Below, one piece after another: positions 37,118 through 48,085 of a stretch of 64,000 bases of DNA. The DNA comes from Rhodeus uyekii (taxonomy: Eukaryota; Chordata; Actinopteri; Cypriniformes; Acheilognathidae). Position 1 is the first letter of the stretch. Each line of letters starts with the position of its first letter. Location of the stretch: assembly GCA_037043235.1 (NCBI GenBank), contig JAWRVZ010000086.1:1456001-1520000 (forward strand). The letters run 5' to 3'. The notes below the pieces were generated by a model. That model ran no database searches. It saw only the letters and a program-made list of their open reading frames with translations, and was not told the DNA's origin. A program made the position numbers and the translations under genes.

Positions 37118-38469
37118 AATATTTTTTAAAAGACCCCTTGTAGTCAATCATTTTAAGGGGGGCTTTAATTGATCATTAGATGACAACAAAGATAATCTAA
37201 ATGTAAAAATAGGGGAATGAGCAAGTTCCGTTAAATAACAATTATCGATACAATACAATAACCAATATGGCACCGATATATACACCAGCATCAATTAATG
37301 TTGTAGCACTTTAGTTTAGGGTTCAATAAAACATCTTCCAAAATGCATACATGTAAATGTACCTACTTTATCTATAAATTTAAAAAACAACTACCTTACT
37401 AACTATTAATAAGCAGTAATTAGGAATTTTAAAGTAGCAGTTATAACTTATTTAATAGTGAGAAATGGACCCTAATATTTGTGTAGATGTTTTTGTTGCA
37501 GTCATATGTCAGATCTGCAGTCTATTGTGGAAACTTTCAGACTTTTTTTATTTTTAGAACAGGTGCGAGTGATAATGAAAAAATATGAGATCTGTCAAGC
37601 AGATCCATAGCTCAATTTCAGTGGCTTAGATCAATGAATTTGGGTGCGCCCTTGTGTTTAATATATCATTCGAATAACCATGTGATATTTCGCAAATCAG
37701 AATCTCTCAGACCTTATATCTTCCAATGAATATTAAATTGTGTCCTATTTTGTTCATCCCAAATTCACAATTCCTATCTAGCAAACACTTTGCCACGCTG
37801 TTTGGCATGAGATCCCATGTGTGAAATTGTTCCATGGTCACTATGAATACGATCCATGGAGAAGGAATTAAAAGCATCAGAGAGGCAGCAGAAGGGTGGA
37901 GGAGGAGTGACACAATGCTACGGCCCTGTTTCTCACTAAAGGGATCCGTGCCATACGCTATTAGTGGCTCTATTCAATCAAAAGATAGCGACAGGGAGAG
38001 AAGCTTATCAACAAATGACAGCTACACATACAAGCCACAACCAGATTCACAGTTTTCCAGCAGCCGTATGCAAGATGACAAGCATGCTAGATGATCTCAT
38101 TGGTCGCCTGGATGCTGTGGGCAGCGATGACGCTTCTGCAAAGCTCTGGGTGACAATTCTCTTTCTTTCACGATCAGTGGTTAAAATAAGAAAGCTTGGC
38201 CTTGATTATAGTGGGAGTATCAGATCAACTTGGTCCCCAGCTCGCTGTTCAGGTCTTGATTTGCTCCGAAATTGAAAAGTTAGGAGTACATTAAAAAACT
38301 TTTGGTGTACAAGACATTTTCTTTATTAAATTAAAATTCAGTGATTACATTTAAATTAAATAATGGTACAATATGTATGATTGTTCCATTAACATATCTA
38401 AAAACCACCATAATGCAATACTTTTAATTATATGCCTGCATGAATTACACAAAGACTCTTATTTTGAAA
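37118..38469. other. Unrecognised, probably single-copy intronic sequence
   Basis: Two overlapping open frames at 37834-38275 lack domains and splice context. The segment 37800-38270 is less AT-rich than its flanks. Nothing can be assigned. Confidence 0.35.
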
Positions 38470-38690
38470 TGTATGTGCTTTACTGCTTTACTCGTCACAT
38501 CCTGTTTCTTCCCATGTGATCCTTTGTGTTTTCGTTTACCACTCCTATTGTTAGTCATGTCAGGTGTTTCTCATTTGTCCTATGTGTATTTAAGCCCGCA
38601 TGTAATGTCTTGTCCTTGTCTATTATGATACTTATCTGACCCCGAGTTTTTGTTTGTTTCAACGTTATGTTAAACATTGTCATACTTCAT
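38470..38690 (+). mobile_element. Possible LTR fragment
   Basis: The order CACATCCTGTTTCTTCCC, GTCATGTCAGGTGTTTCTC, GTATTTAAGCCC (TATA-like) and CTTGTCCTTGTC resembles fish Gypsy LTR promoters. No ends or duplications are visible, so this is a weak call. Confidence 0.3.
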
Positions 38691-38879
38691 CAACAGTAAA
38701 TCATATACAATCGTTTGGCATATTATGCATATGCATATATTCAGTGATTGCAAACTTTTCTGAAACCACAAACCTGTTGAATGAGCAACAGCACCGTTTT
38801 TCTACTTTGAAACATGAGGTTCTTTGTTTTATATTTTTAATTTTAATATTTTGTATTTCTTTTATTGTGAAAATGTAAT

Positions 38880-39005
38880 TTGGTGTTTGTTATGTATGCA
38901 TTTGTTATGATTGGGCTGCTATCTTGGCCAGGTCTCTCTTGTAAAAGGGATTCTGAATCTCAATGGGACCTCCTGGTTAAATAAAGGTAAGATAAAAAAT
39001 AAATA
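38880..39005 (+). mobile_element. LINE 3' tail
   Basis: The words CTTGGCCAGGTCTCTCTTGT, TCTCAATGGGACC and TCCTGGTTAAATAAAGGTAA followed by an AAATAAATAAAT tail are the typical 3' end of an abundant fish LINE. No coding part remains. Confidence 0.65.
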
Positions 39006-41272
39006 AATGAGGTCATCTTAACATCATTAAGATCATCAAGATCATCAAGTTTAAAGTCGAAAAATCTTTTTAGAAAAATCTTTCTAAAAATCTTTTCTTC
39101 CCTTAAATTTAGAAATTCCCTTCTTTTTTTTTTAAGGACCCGCAGGGACCTCCGCACACATGCTCCTAAATACATTTTACAGTTCGCACACATCTATTTT
39201 TAGTCGCAAAAGCAAGTGAAACGCTCGCACTGTCGAGTCCTGCTGTCTTACCAGATATGGTTGAAAATTATTAAATGAATCTATGGGGAATGGAATACAG
39301 GCCTGGGGACTGGTGTGCCAGAGTGCTTCACAGAGTCCACTAATCACTTTGCTGCACCGAACTGACTACCGACACACAATCTCTCTCTGCTTCATGCTCT
39401 CTATCACACACACACAGACTCCCAATGCTGACAGTAATTTGAAGCCATGAGCTGTATCCTGTAATGTGTGCGAAGCAATAAGAAGTGATACTGATGGAAT
39501 AAATGGACTTAAAAATAAGGTTAAGCATTTATAAAATACTTCTATTATGTATCAATTGTTGGTATTTACATTGTAATTTACAATATTTACTGACAGCATG
39601 CAGAATGACTTGGGTGATAAATTAGCTTCAGTCCATCTGTCTTGACTGATTCTGAGTGGATTGCATCTCTGATCTGATACAGACAGTTAGATGCCCACTG
39701 GCTTAATGGATTAAATGCATTAAATCAGTGCGCCTCAAACTTCTCAAGGAAAGTGCTGTCTTCGATTACATCAGAACATCCCAATACCCCAAGCCACCAA
39801 CAATGTTCGCAAATTATTTTTAAGCATTGGCAACAGTCTTTGAGTTAGTCTTTGAGAGTATGTAAAACACACATGCACAATTATATAGTATACTATTATA
39901 TACTGTTTTGTCATCTCTAATCTGACTTTAGAAATCAATAGGAATTGGTTTTAAAGCTATACATATAACCTTCAAATGTTTGAGATTTAAAAATGTCATC
40001 AACAAATTAGAGTGATTTCTGAAGGACTGGAGTAATGGCTGCTGAAAAGTCAGCTTTGCTGAGGAATAAATTACATTTAAAAATGACTATACAACAATTT
40101 TTCCAAGAAATTCCTAAATTTACATGTTAAAGAAGCTTTCTGCTTCTGAAGCCTTTGTTATGAAAAATCCATGTAAAAAGTCACAAAAAAAGGAAAAGAA
40201 AATTTGTATTCAATTATTTAAATGAAGTCATGCACAGAGCTACTATCCAAAACATCATCAGATAAACAATAGACTCCCGTAGAGTTCATTTCATCCTCTA
40301 TGAAATTCACGGTTTAACAAAGCCAATAAACAGGTGGTGGAAAATTGCAATCAAACATCTGAACACAGCTGAATCACATCACCACATATTAAAACCTGCA
40401 TTCATTCACATACAGCTCGGGTTGAGAGTAATTAAGGCCAAACTCCATTTTCCAGCAAGCCTCTTGATTCTGACCCTAGCTGGAGATGTTAGGCTATATT
40501 ATGGGATGGCAATCCGAAGGAGCAGGGCTTGCTCGGGTTAATGGGAGCCTGAGGCTGGTAAAGCTAAATTTATAACCTGTAGAGCTCTAAAAGGTTGTGG
40601 CTTTGTTGGAGTGTAAGCCACCAGTCTCTAATTACAGCAACAACCTGAAACAAACACTGGCATGAAAGTTCACCAGCATAATGTGCACACACACACAAGC
40701 ACAGGATCATACAAGTACCTAATGTTTCATTAGGGCAGAAACACAACGGCCATTGGCCAGGTTGTTGCTAATGGCTTGGCGGTGTATTAGCTCTTTCTTA
40801 CTTATTCTGAAGGCTATTAGCAATGGATTAATTGGACCGGAGATTCATTTTCCTCTTCAAAATTCACATCTTCAAAATTTCATGAAAATAATTGCTGTAT
40901 ACATAATAGCCCTAATTACACTTCAAGGAGAGAGAAATTTGAAATATGACATGTAGCTGACTAATAATAAAACGAAATTCTAATTAAAATCCTTGGCATT
41001 ACTTGAGTATCAGGCAACAAAGAAAATGAATTTCACTACAAAAGTAATGTGTCTCAAACATTACATAAAGCTTCCTTTCCAAAAAATACATTAGCCTTGA
41101 ATGACGAAGTCATCACAAATACATTACTATCCTGTTTTACAAACTCTCTAAACAGCAAAATTGCATCAAAAGTCTGTTCCCATTCATTCGTCTAAAACAC
41201 CTATCTAATGTCTTGATTATAAGAACAGCCATTAGTGCAGAATTCAGATATAGTTTCATCAGTTGTAGTTTA
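39006..41272. other. Intronic sequence with no recognised gene
   Basis: No exon or repeat end recognised. Much of 40200-41250 looks single-copy. Confidence 0.35.
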
Positions 41273-41520
41273 CACTCTTAAAAATAAAAGCTCCAAAAAG
41301 GTTTGGTTTAACAATGATGCTATTGAAGTAACATTTTGGGTTTCACAAAGAACCTTTAAGTGAACCATTCTTAAAAAGAACCACTTTTTATTAGTGCGGA
41401 GCATTTTAATAATCTAAATATTTTTCCAGAATAAAGAACCTTTCGTGCTATGAAAAGCTTTAATTTATATTAAAGGATCTTCATAAAACTATAGATAATG
41501 AAGCTTTATTTTAAAGAGTG
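41273..41520. mobile_element. MITE with CACTCTTAAAAATAAA ends
   Basis: A 248-bp unit starting CACTCTTAAAAATAAAAGC and ending TTTATTTTAAAGAGTG, with repeated AAGAACC words inside. This matches a very abundant cyprinid MITE. TA precedes the left end; the right flank is mutated. Confidence 0.65.
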
Positions 41521-42375
41521 TTATATGATTTGTAAAATCTGCAGCTATCTATGAATGAATGAAAATAATGTAAATGCTTATTCATGATAATAAAAAAACA
41601 ATAATGTATAGATTACAGCATCAGTTGAGATATAATTTATTTTTTATAAAACTGAAATGGAACAAAAAGAGGAACTAGAATGTAATCAAATTAATCAGAA
41701 CTGAAGAAAACAAATCAAACATTGAAATCTGTATCAATACCTAGTGTTAATAGAAGTCTAGCCATTTTCACCAAGAGTTATGATATTTTGATTGAACATT
41801 GCAAGTTCAAAATGTTCTTTAAAACATAATACATACATAAAAAATTAACAATAGGATTTTATTTCATGACCATTTTTAAAAAGACTTGCGAAAAAGAGTG
41901 AGAGAGAGTCTGTTACTTCTTTAATGCTTCTAACTGGTGAAAAAACAACAACATAGGAATCATACATTTACCAGTTGGCCCTTGAGTCAGAATTGATGCT
42001 GTGGCCCTGCAGCTTCCGGTACAGGTTATTAGCCATGGTTTGTTCTTTTTTGGCTTAATTTGGTCTTCCATGGAAAAGCTAAATCTCACGAGGCATACTG
42101 GGATTAAAATTATATTCACATATTTGAAAATAATTAATTCCCCATTGTTTTGTGGCTTGTTCAGTCAAGTGTTTTGGGGCTGTGTGTTTTTGAAATGGAA
42201 AGGAATTGAGGACTACCCGAGTAAATGTGCAGTCACACCTTATGATCCATTCCCCTACAAACATGAAAATGAATAGGCAAGACCATACGGTATGTATTTC
42301 TCTATGTTCCAAAGATAAGGCATTTGGCCTTCAAATTGAACAGCATAGACTGAGCTTTAGTCATAACCAATAATA
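41521..42375. other. Unrecognised intronic sequence
   Basis: A 91-codon open frame at 42001-42276 has no recognisable domain. Confidence 0.4.
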
Positions 42376-43330
42376 CACTGATGAGCTAACATATTATAAC
42401 CAGTCACAGGTGAAGCAAATGTCACTGATCATCTCTTAACAAGGCCACATATAAGTCTGGGTTGAATAAATGGTGAGAAAAAAAAAATCTTGCAATCAAC
42501 ATGTTGAAGAAATGAGCTGGAATAAAGATCTGAGCTACTTTGACAAAGGCTAAATTATTATGGAAAGGTGACTACTTCAGAGTATCTCTGAAACAGCAAG
42601 TCTTGTGGGTTCCTCCCGGTCAGCAGTGGTGAGATTTTGCCAACAGTGGTCTAAGGAAGGACAAACACAAACTGGTCACACGGTGTTGGGTGCTCAAGGC
42701 TAAGTGATGCACAAGAGCTACAAAAGCTACCTCATTTGATCCAAGGCAACCGAAGGTCTTCTGCTGCACAAGCCACACAAATGTTTAATGATGGTTTCTT
42801 TTGGATCATGTGGATGACCATATACATGTGTGCTGTTTATCTGGGCTGGGGAAATGATGGAAATCACTGATGGAAAGCTTTCCTGTAGTTCAATCAGTAG
42901 AGCATTGGTGTTTGCAATGCCCAAGTCAGGGGTTCGATCCCCAGGGAAAGCAAGAACTGATTCAATGTGTATCTTGAAAGCAATGTAAGTCGCTTTGGGT
43001 AAAAGCGTCTGCCAAATGCATAAATGTAAATGCAAATAGAATCCACTGTGGGATGACAACAATTTGATCACTGTGGGAGGACAACAATTTGATCACTGTG
43101 GGACCTCCAAATTAATCAGATCTCAATCCAATTAAGTATTTGTGGATGTGCTGGTCCAACAAGTTCAATCCATGGTAACTCCACGTCACAACCTATGTGA
43201 CTTTGAGGATCTGCAGCTAGTGATTTGATTCTAAATACTACAGGACACTTTCAGAGGGACTTGTAGGTTTCATAGCTCACCAAGTCAACACTATTTTTGC
43301 AGGTGGTCATAATGTTTTGGGTCAGTGGTA
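42376..43330 (+). mobile_element. Second Tc1-like relic, split by a SINE
   Basis: The ends CACTGATGAGCTAACATATT and, in reverse, CACTGACCCAAAACATTATG follow a well-known fish Tc1 family. Inside are TCTGAGCTACTTTGACAAAG, CAGCAAGTCTTGTGGGTTCC and, after the SINE, CCTCCAAATTAATCAGATCT and ATTTGTGGATGTGCTGG, in transposase order. Large deletions and stops make it inactive. A 27-bp block is duplicated at about 43052-43105. Confidence 0.8.
42878..43036 (+). mobile_element. Full-length tRNA-derived SINE (HAmo/V-SINE type)
   Basis: The tRNA-like head has an A box (TAGTTCAATCAGTAGAGC), an Ala-like TTTGCAA anticodon loop and a B box (GGGGTTCGATCCCC). The acceptor arms CTTTCCT and AGGGAAAG pair. It is followed by the body and tail with ATGTAAGTCGCTTTGGG and AAAAGCGTCTGCC. 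It sits inside the Tc1 relic. It is a retroposon, not a working tRNA gene. Confidence 0.85.
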
Positions 43331-45149
43331 TATGTACAATGAAAACAATGTTTTTTTTTTCTTATCTTTTCTTTGTGGAAAAATTACATTTATAAATGAA
43401 TTCACTTATTTTAACTTTTAAAACGATTTGCTCATTTGAACTGATTGTGGGTTATAATGGACAATTTAAATCTGTTTATTAAGATGAATTAATCTTGATT
43501 CAGTGAGTATACAACAGTTCTTGTCTAAGTTGGTGTATGTAATTTGTATGTCAGACAAGAGTGGCAGTGAAGCAGCTCTCCTGGAAATCAGAGCTCTCCA
43601 GAGGTTTTCATTGGAGTCTTCCCAACAACTCTCTGCTCTGATTGGCTGCCTTTTCCCTCTCCCTCTGCAGCTATCCAGTGATTGATGGGGCTGCAGATCA
43701 ACAATGCAGCAAGACCAAGACTGGACAACATCCTGCTCGTAGCAGACAAGAGTCTTACACACAAAGAGTGTGTGTTAATGCTCAGAGATAAAAAAAAGTA
43801 CCCATCTGCTGCACCGTAAAAAACGATTTCATACTAATAACATCTTTGATTCCAAACATGTACAATTTCTATCCATTCTAATTTATTTGAAAAAGTTTTC
43901 AAAACTAATGTGATTTATTATGTTATGAGTGGTAACAACAATGCACTTCTTTTGACATTTAAATAATTTCAATCAATTCTAGTTGACTTCAATTCTAGTT
44001 GATTCAACTCATTTAGAATGAAAAAGTGATTCACAGAAAATACTTAAATAACTTAAAACATTATTTAGAACTCAATATATTTAAAAAAATCTTTGGGATT
44101 GACTTGTTTATTTACACTTTGTTTTATTGTAGAGGAAATTACATGCTCACCAAATGTTGATCACAACAATTGCATATGTGAAGATAAAGCACTTTTGTCA
44201 CTGTGGATAAGAGCATCTGCTAAATTTTCTACAGTAGAGTGTCTGAAAATGCTAAAAATGTATTTACACTGATTGATTTTAATCAGAACTGTGAGGTTTT
44301 AAAATGACACTTCAAATAAAGACGTTCACCGTTTAAATCCTCCACCAGACAAACAGAGCTGATAAACTTAGAGGTTTTTACTCCTATTTATTTCTTACGT
44401 ATGCCTCTCTAACTAAATCGCCCAGTTCATACAGCTCCAACCCAAATTGATTTGACCTTTACATACTTCGAGTGAAGCATTTGGATACTTAAGTGAAATG
44501 TAAAACTGCATGAATATTTTTCCCAACATAGCAAATTATCAAATCAATTATCCAATTATATAGCAAATTATCAATCACAAAATCACCTCAACACAATCAA
44601 ACATAGTTTGGTATTTTGTTATTTAATGCAATGACATTTAGACTTTTTAAAGCATGATTTAAATTTCAAAATAATTCCGGGATCCTTTGTACTGAAAAAT
44701 TTACTGTGGAACAAAGAGAGCTATTTCTAACTTTAAATAGCCATTTCATAGCCATCAAAGGCTCAAAGGCACAACGAATTATTCAAATAACTTAATTCGC
44801 ACAGTTCACATCATTGAAGTTCAGCAGAGTTCCCTTTACCCCTGCAAATTTCCACATTTCCAGTGGCCTGGTCAAATGTAAAAGAGATAATGAGAAGGAG
44901 ATTGATATGATAATGATTTGAGAAAAGCTCCTCTGAAGTTGTAAAGCCTGTAATAACCGTTAAACATTACAGTTGTCATGTAGGTCAAACATTAAATGTC
45001 ATTTCTCCTGACTCAGCCAATTGAATAAATAAACCTGTGATCTAAAAATATCCATCTGCTCCAAGTGGCCCAGTGCAAGCTGTCTTTGATTGAGATTAAA
45101 TGCACTTGATTAAAAATGTATGAAATTGCATTTCAGTAGCAAAAGTGTA
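43331..45149. other. Intronic sequence with minor repeat debris
   Basis: A SINE-tail-like word CACTGTGGATAAGAGCATCT lies at about 44198. Otherwise unrecognised. Confidence 0.35.
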
Positions 45150-45172
45150 GTAGAGGAAGACTATTCACCCAA

Positions 45173-46020
45173 TCAGAGATGAAGGAACAACAAGTTTGTA
45201 AATGGAGAAAACAATACAGAACTTTGTGTACTATGTGCTAATATGAGGCCAAAAACTTTTTTACATTGAGTGACTGGCCAAGCTTTATTCTTTTTACGGC
45301 TGACAGAATGGCTTCGATCTGCATGGGTGAAAGACATGCATATGATCGCAACCAAGTCCCATACTAAGCCTAGGAAGGTGGTTCTCTGTAATGGAGAAAG
45401 CACAAACTTCTTTGTGTTTAACCTTAACCCCAGCTCCTTCATGCGAGCAAGAATCATCTCAGGCTGCTAACTGTCGCAAAAGAGCTACAATTAACCAATC
45501 ATTGATGTAGTTTAGGACTGCATCCATGCATTTTGTTAAGGTACGGGGTGATAAAGATAGATCAAATTCAAAGTCTATTGTTGTGCCTTGCCCCCAAAAG
45601 CAAACCTTAGGAACTTCCTGTGTCGTTGAAGGATGGTAAATATGGAAGTAAGCGTCCTTGAGATCTATCGTGACAAACCAGTCCTCGGACCTGATCTGTG
45701 ACATGGTTTGTATCAAAGTTAACATCTTGATTTTGAGTTGCATTACCGTTTGTTTGAGCTCACACAAGTCCAGGATGGGACGCAACCTACCATCCATCGT
45801 TGGAACAATAAAGTACTGGCTGTAAAACCCGGCTTCCCTGTCTGAGAGGGGTACATACTCGATGGCCCCTTTCCCCAGCTTTCATTTTACTTTCTTGTTC
45901 CATTACATTCTCACTGAGTAATGTAATTCATTTCAAAAGTGCACAGGACCCAGCAAAAATATTCTTCAGTAGCTTCCACACTGCCAGAAATTCTACTAAG
46001 GCAACCAGCTTCTCAAGGAT
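45173..46020 (-). pseudogene. DIRS reverse transcriptase relic with mutated active site
   Basis: Minus-strand frames 45797-45459 and 45457-45173 carry RLRPILDLCELKQTV, EDWFVTIDLKDAYFH and LNYINDWLIVA. The catalytic YIDD of copy A is YIND here. They continue with MKELGLRLNTKKFVLSP. Frameshifts and stops separate the blocks. Confidence 0.75.
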
Positions 46021-46624
46021 GACCTCAGATATTATTGTAATGTGCCCTGAAGCACACAATGTGGCAAGGTTGGCAGAAAAGCACCAATGGGCACCAAGGG
46101 GAAGCGGGCACCATATACTGAGGCTCTGAGTGCCGATAATGATGATCCTCATGTCCATACTAGCCTTTTGAAGGCTGAGGCTGAGAACACCATCCTGATC
46201 CCCCTGCTTTCTGAGGAGGAGCTTGGGAAGCATCTTTTTCTCTCTCTCTCTCTTTCTCAGACAAACACTGAATTGGACTCGCCTGAGACTGCTGTGCCCT
46301 AAAGCACACAAGGTGGTGGGGTTGGCAGAGCAGCCTTCAGAGACCCAAGGGGAGATGGGTACCGTAATAATTGTGTTACGTCATGATGAGCTGAGGATTT
46401 GCACCTGGTGGGAGCTGTGCCGGCAGTTTAAAAGCAGTTTCCCTTAGCTCTGTGAGGTGTTATGCCGTTTTGGTTATTTTCCCTTAAGTCTTTTTTTTGT
46501 GTTTGTTATGTTTCTTTTTTTTAATTAATATTTTAATATATACTTTAATAAATGTTGTTTATTTTTATTATTATCCAATGTGTGTCTCCTACTTTGTCAC
46601 GGCTTGTGAGCCGGCCATGACAAA

Positions 46625-46642
46625 TGGGGGCTTGTCTGGGAT
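46625..46642 (+). other. Primer-binding site resembling the tRNA-Pro type
   Basis: TGGGGGCTTGTCTGGGAT differs at two positions from the TGGGGGCTCGTCCGGGAT site used by tRNA-Pro-primed retroviruses. It starts two bases after the LTR end. Confidence 0.75.
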
Positions 46643-47098
46643 CTTTTGAAGAGTCCGGTTGTTTTTTGACATCGGTTGGAAGCACTTTGTTTGTTCCGGT
46701 GTTTGTAAGAAATTTTGGCCTGTTGGGTAGCCAAAGGTAAACCCGGAAGAAAGACCATTTGTTTTGCGCTATTGTTTGGAATCGTTATACGTCGTTAGTA
46801 AAGGAAATATGCGTTAGATTTATTTGTTTCAATGTAGCTTTTAGGAGGTAAGTGATTTCGCAAATCCTCTTGTGTCAGGAACTTGGACTAGTATTTGTGT
46901 CCCCTTGTTAGGTGTAGCTGCTTGTTCCCCTTTGAAATGAGTGGGTGTAATGTAACGCTTGTTATTTTTGTGTGGTGACCATGAGTTGAGCAGTTGTCGC
47001 GGTAGCATGTCCGTGGTATAAGAGAGAAACCTTGTTGATTTTCTCCTACCAGTGGGAATTGGTGCTTAAATACGAATCACCAGTAACTACAGACTAGG

Positions 47099-47447
47099 TG
47101 TAAGGTTTTGTGCTGGTGTGATGCGGAGACACGGAAGGAACGCCGAGAGATAATGCTCAAGGGTTTTATTCACAAAACAAGGAAAACAAAAGACACTCTA
47201 AATAATAAACTGAAACGGCACTCGCTGGTGCAAAATTTGGCAAAGATACTTGGAGAAACATCCACATGCAAGCGACAACCACATAACACTGACAATTACC
47301 GACAAAGACTAAGGAACACAGGAGGGTATTTATAAGAGAACACGGGATTAGGACCAGGTGACGCAACTTAGGACGTGATTAGAGACAGACGGGAGCGTGC
47401 AGGACTGGGAAGATACACAAGGGAACCCGGAAGTGACAGACGCGTCA
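47099..47447 (-). mobile_element. Solo LTR nested in the leader of the LTR element
   Basis: In minus sense it starts TGACGCGTCTGTCACTTCC and ends CAAAACCTTACA. It carries a TATA box (CTTATAAATACCC, about 47325-47337) and GTGAATAAAACCC near 47166. No clean duplication was found. It is related to the LTR at 36781-37117. Confidence 0.6.
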
Positions 47448-47629
47448 AGACGGGAAAAAAGGGATCTTTTGTATTCCTCCTGCTGGGTTTGCAAGTCACA
47501 CCTTGCAGTATTTGTAACGTTTATAGAAAGATGTAAAAATGTTTAATTTACTGGATGACTTTATTAGTTCCCCTTCTGACGTTTTGCTTGAGTCGCGTTC
47601 TCAAACGTTTGAAATTTGAGGTTAATGAC

Positions 47630-47870
47630 TAGGTTTAATGAACGAGACCCAGATACACTCTTTACGTAGTTTGATCCGATTGCAGAAGCAAGAGGTTGGC
47701 CTTGTAAGGCGCGTACACTGCTTTTACAATGTGTGCTCACTGGTTGGGCTCAAGTCTATTCTGCACTTCCAACAAGACTGTAATGATTCTAATCTCGTTA
47801 AAACCTGTTTTGAAAGCATGTGAATTAGTGCCAGAAGCATGACGACAAAATTTTTGAACATTGTCTAAAT
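47630..47870 (+). pseudogene. Gag relic of SCAN-like type
   Basis: Frames interrupted by shifts and stops read ERDPDTLF, then IAEARGWPCKARTLLLQCVL, then VLKACELVPEA. This resembles the gag of Gmr1-type Gypsy elements, from which the vertebrate SCAN domain is thought to derive. It is inactive. The match is from memory of the family. Confidence 0.5.
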
Positions 47871-48085
47871 GTTTCAGACACTGGTCAAGCTTTCATTTCC
47901 TGTTCACGGCATACCTTTATAGTCCAGGTTCATGACGTCATCTTCCGTGATGTGCATTCACACATGTTGGTGCTATTGTGCTTTACGAGACAATTACGCT
48001 AAGGCGTTCTGATGTCAACGTACCATGACCGTGTCTCGTTCCCTATTCAGTGAATTAAGGTTACATACTTAACCAAGAGTTTTTA

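Larger units (their letters stand above)
46374..47870 (+). mobile_element. LTR retroelement fragment with tRNA-Pro-type primer site
   Basis: Plus-strand order: LTR (46374-46622, starting TGTTACG and ending CATGACA), two bases, a primer-binding site, an untranslated leader, a nested minus-strand LTR (47099-47447) and a gag relic (about 47630-47870). Everything downstream is lost. It lies within DIRS copy D. Confidence 0.6.
45150..48085 (-). mobile_element. DIRS copy D, split by an LTR retroelement
   Basis: The pol relic at 45173-46020 and a terminus at about 47880-48085 (CRE palindrome 47933-47940; TCTCGTTCCCTATTCAGTGAA) lie in the right order for a minus-strand DIRS copy. The 46374-47870 LTR element separates them. 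Gag is largely absent. Confidence 0.6.

Noticed and set aside
37834..38275. Overlapping open frames of 86 and 103 codons
   Set aside because: No recognisable domain, no splice context, and two frames open over the same bases argue for chance.
42878..42950. Functional tRNA-Ala gene
   Set aside because: It is continuous with a SINE body and tail and lies within a Tc1 relic, so it is a retroposon head.
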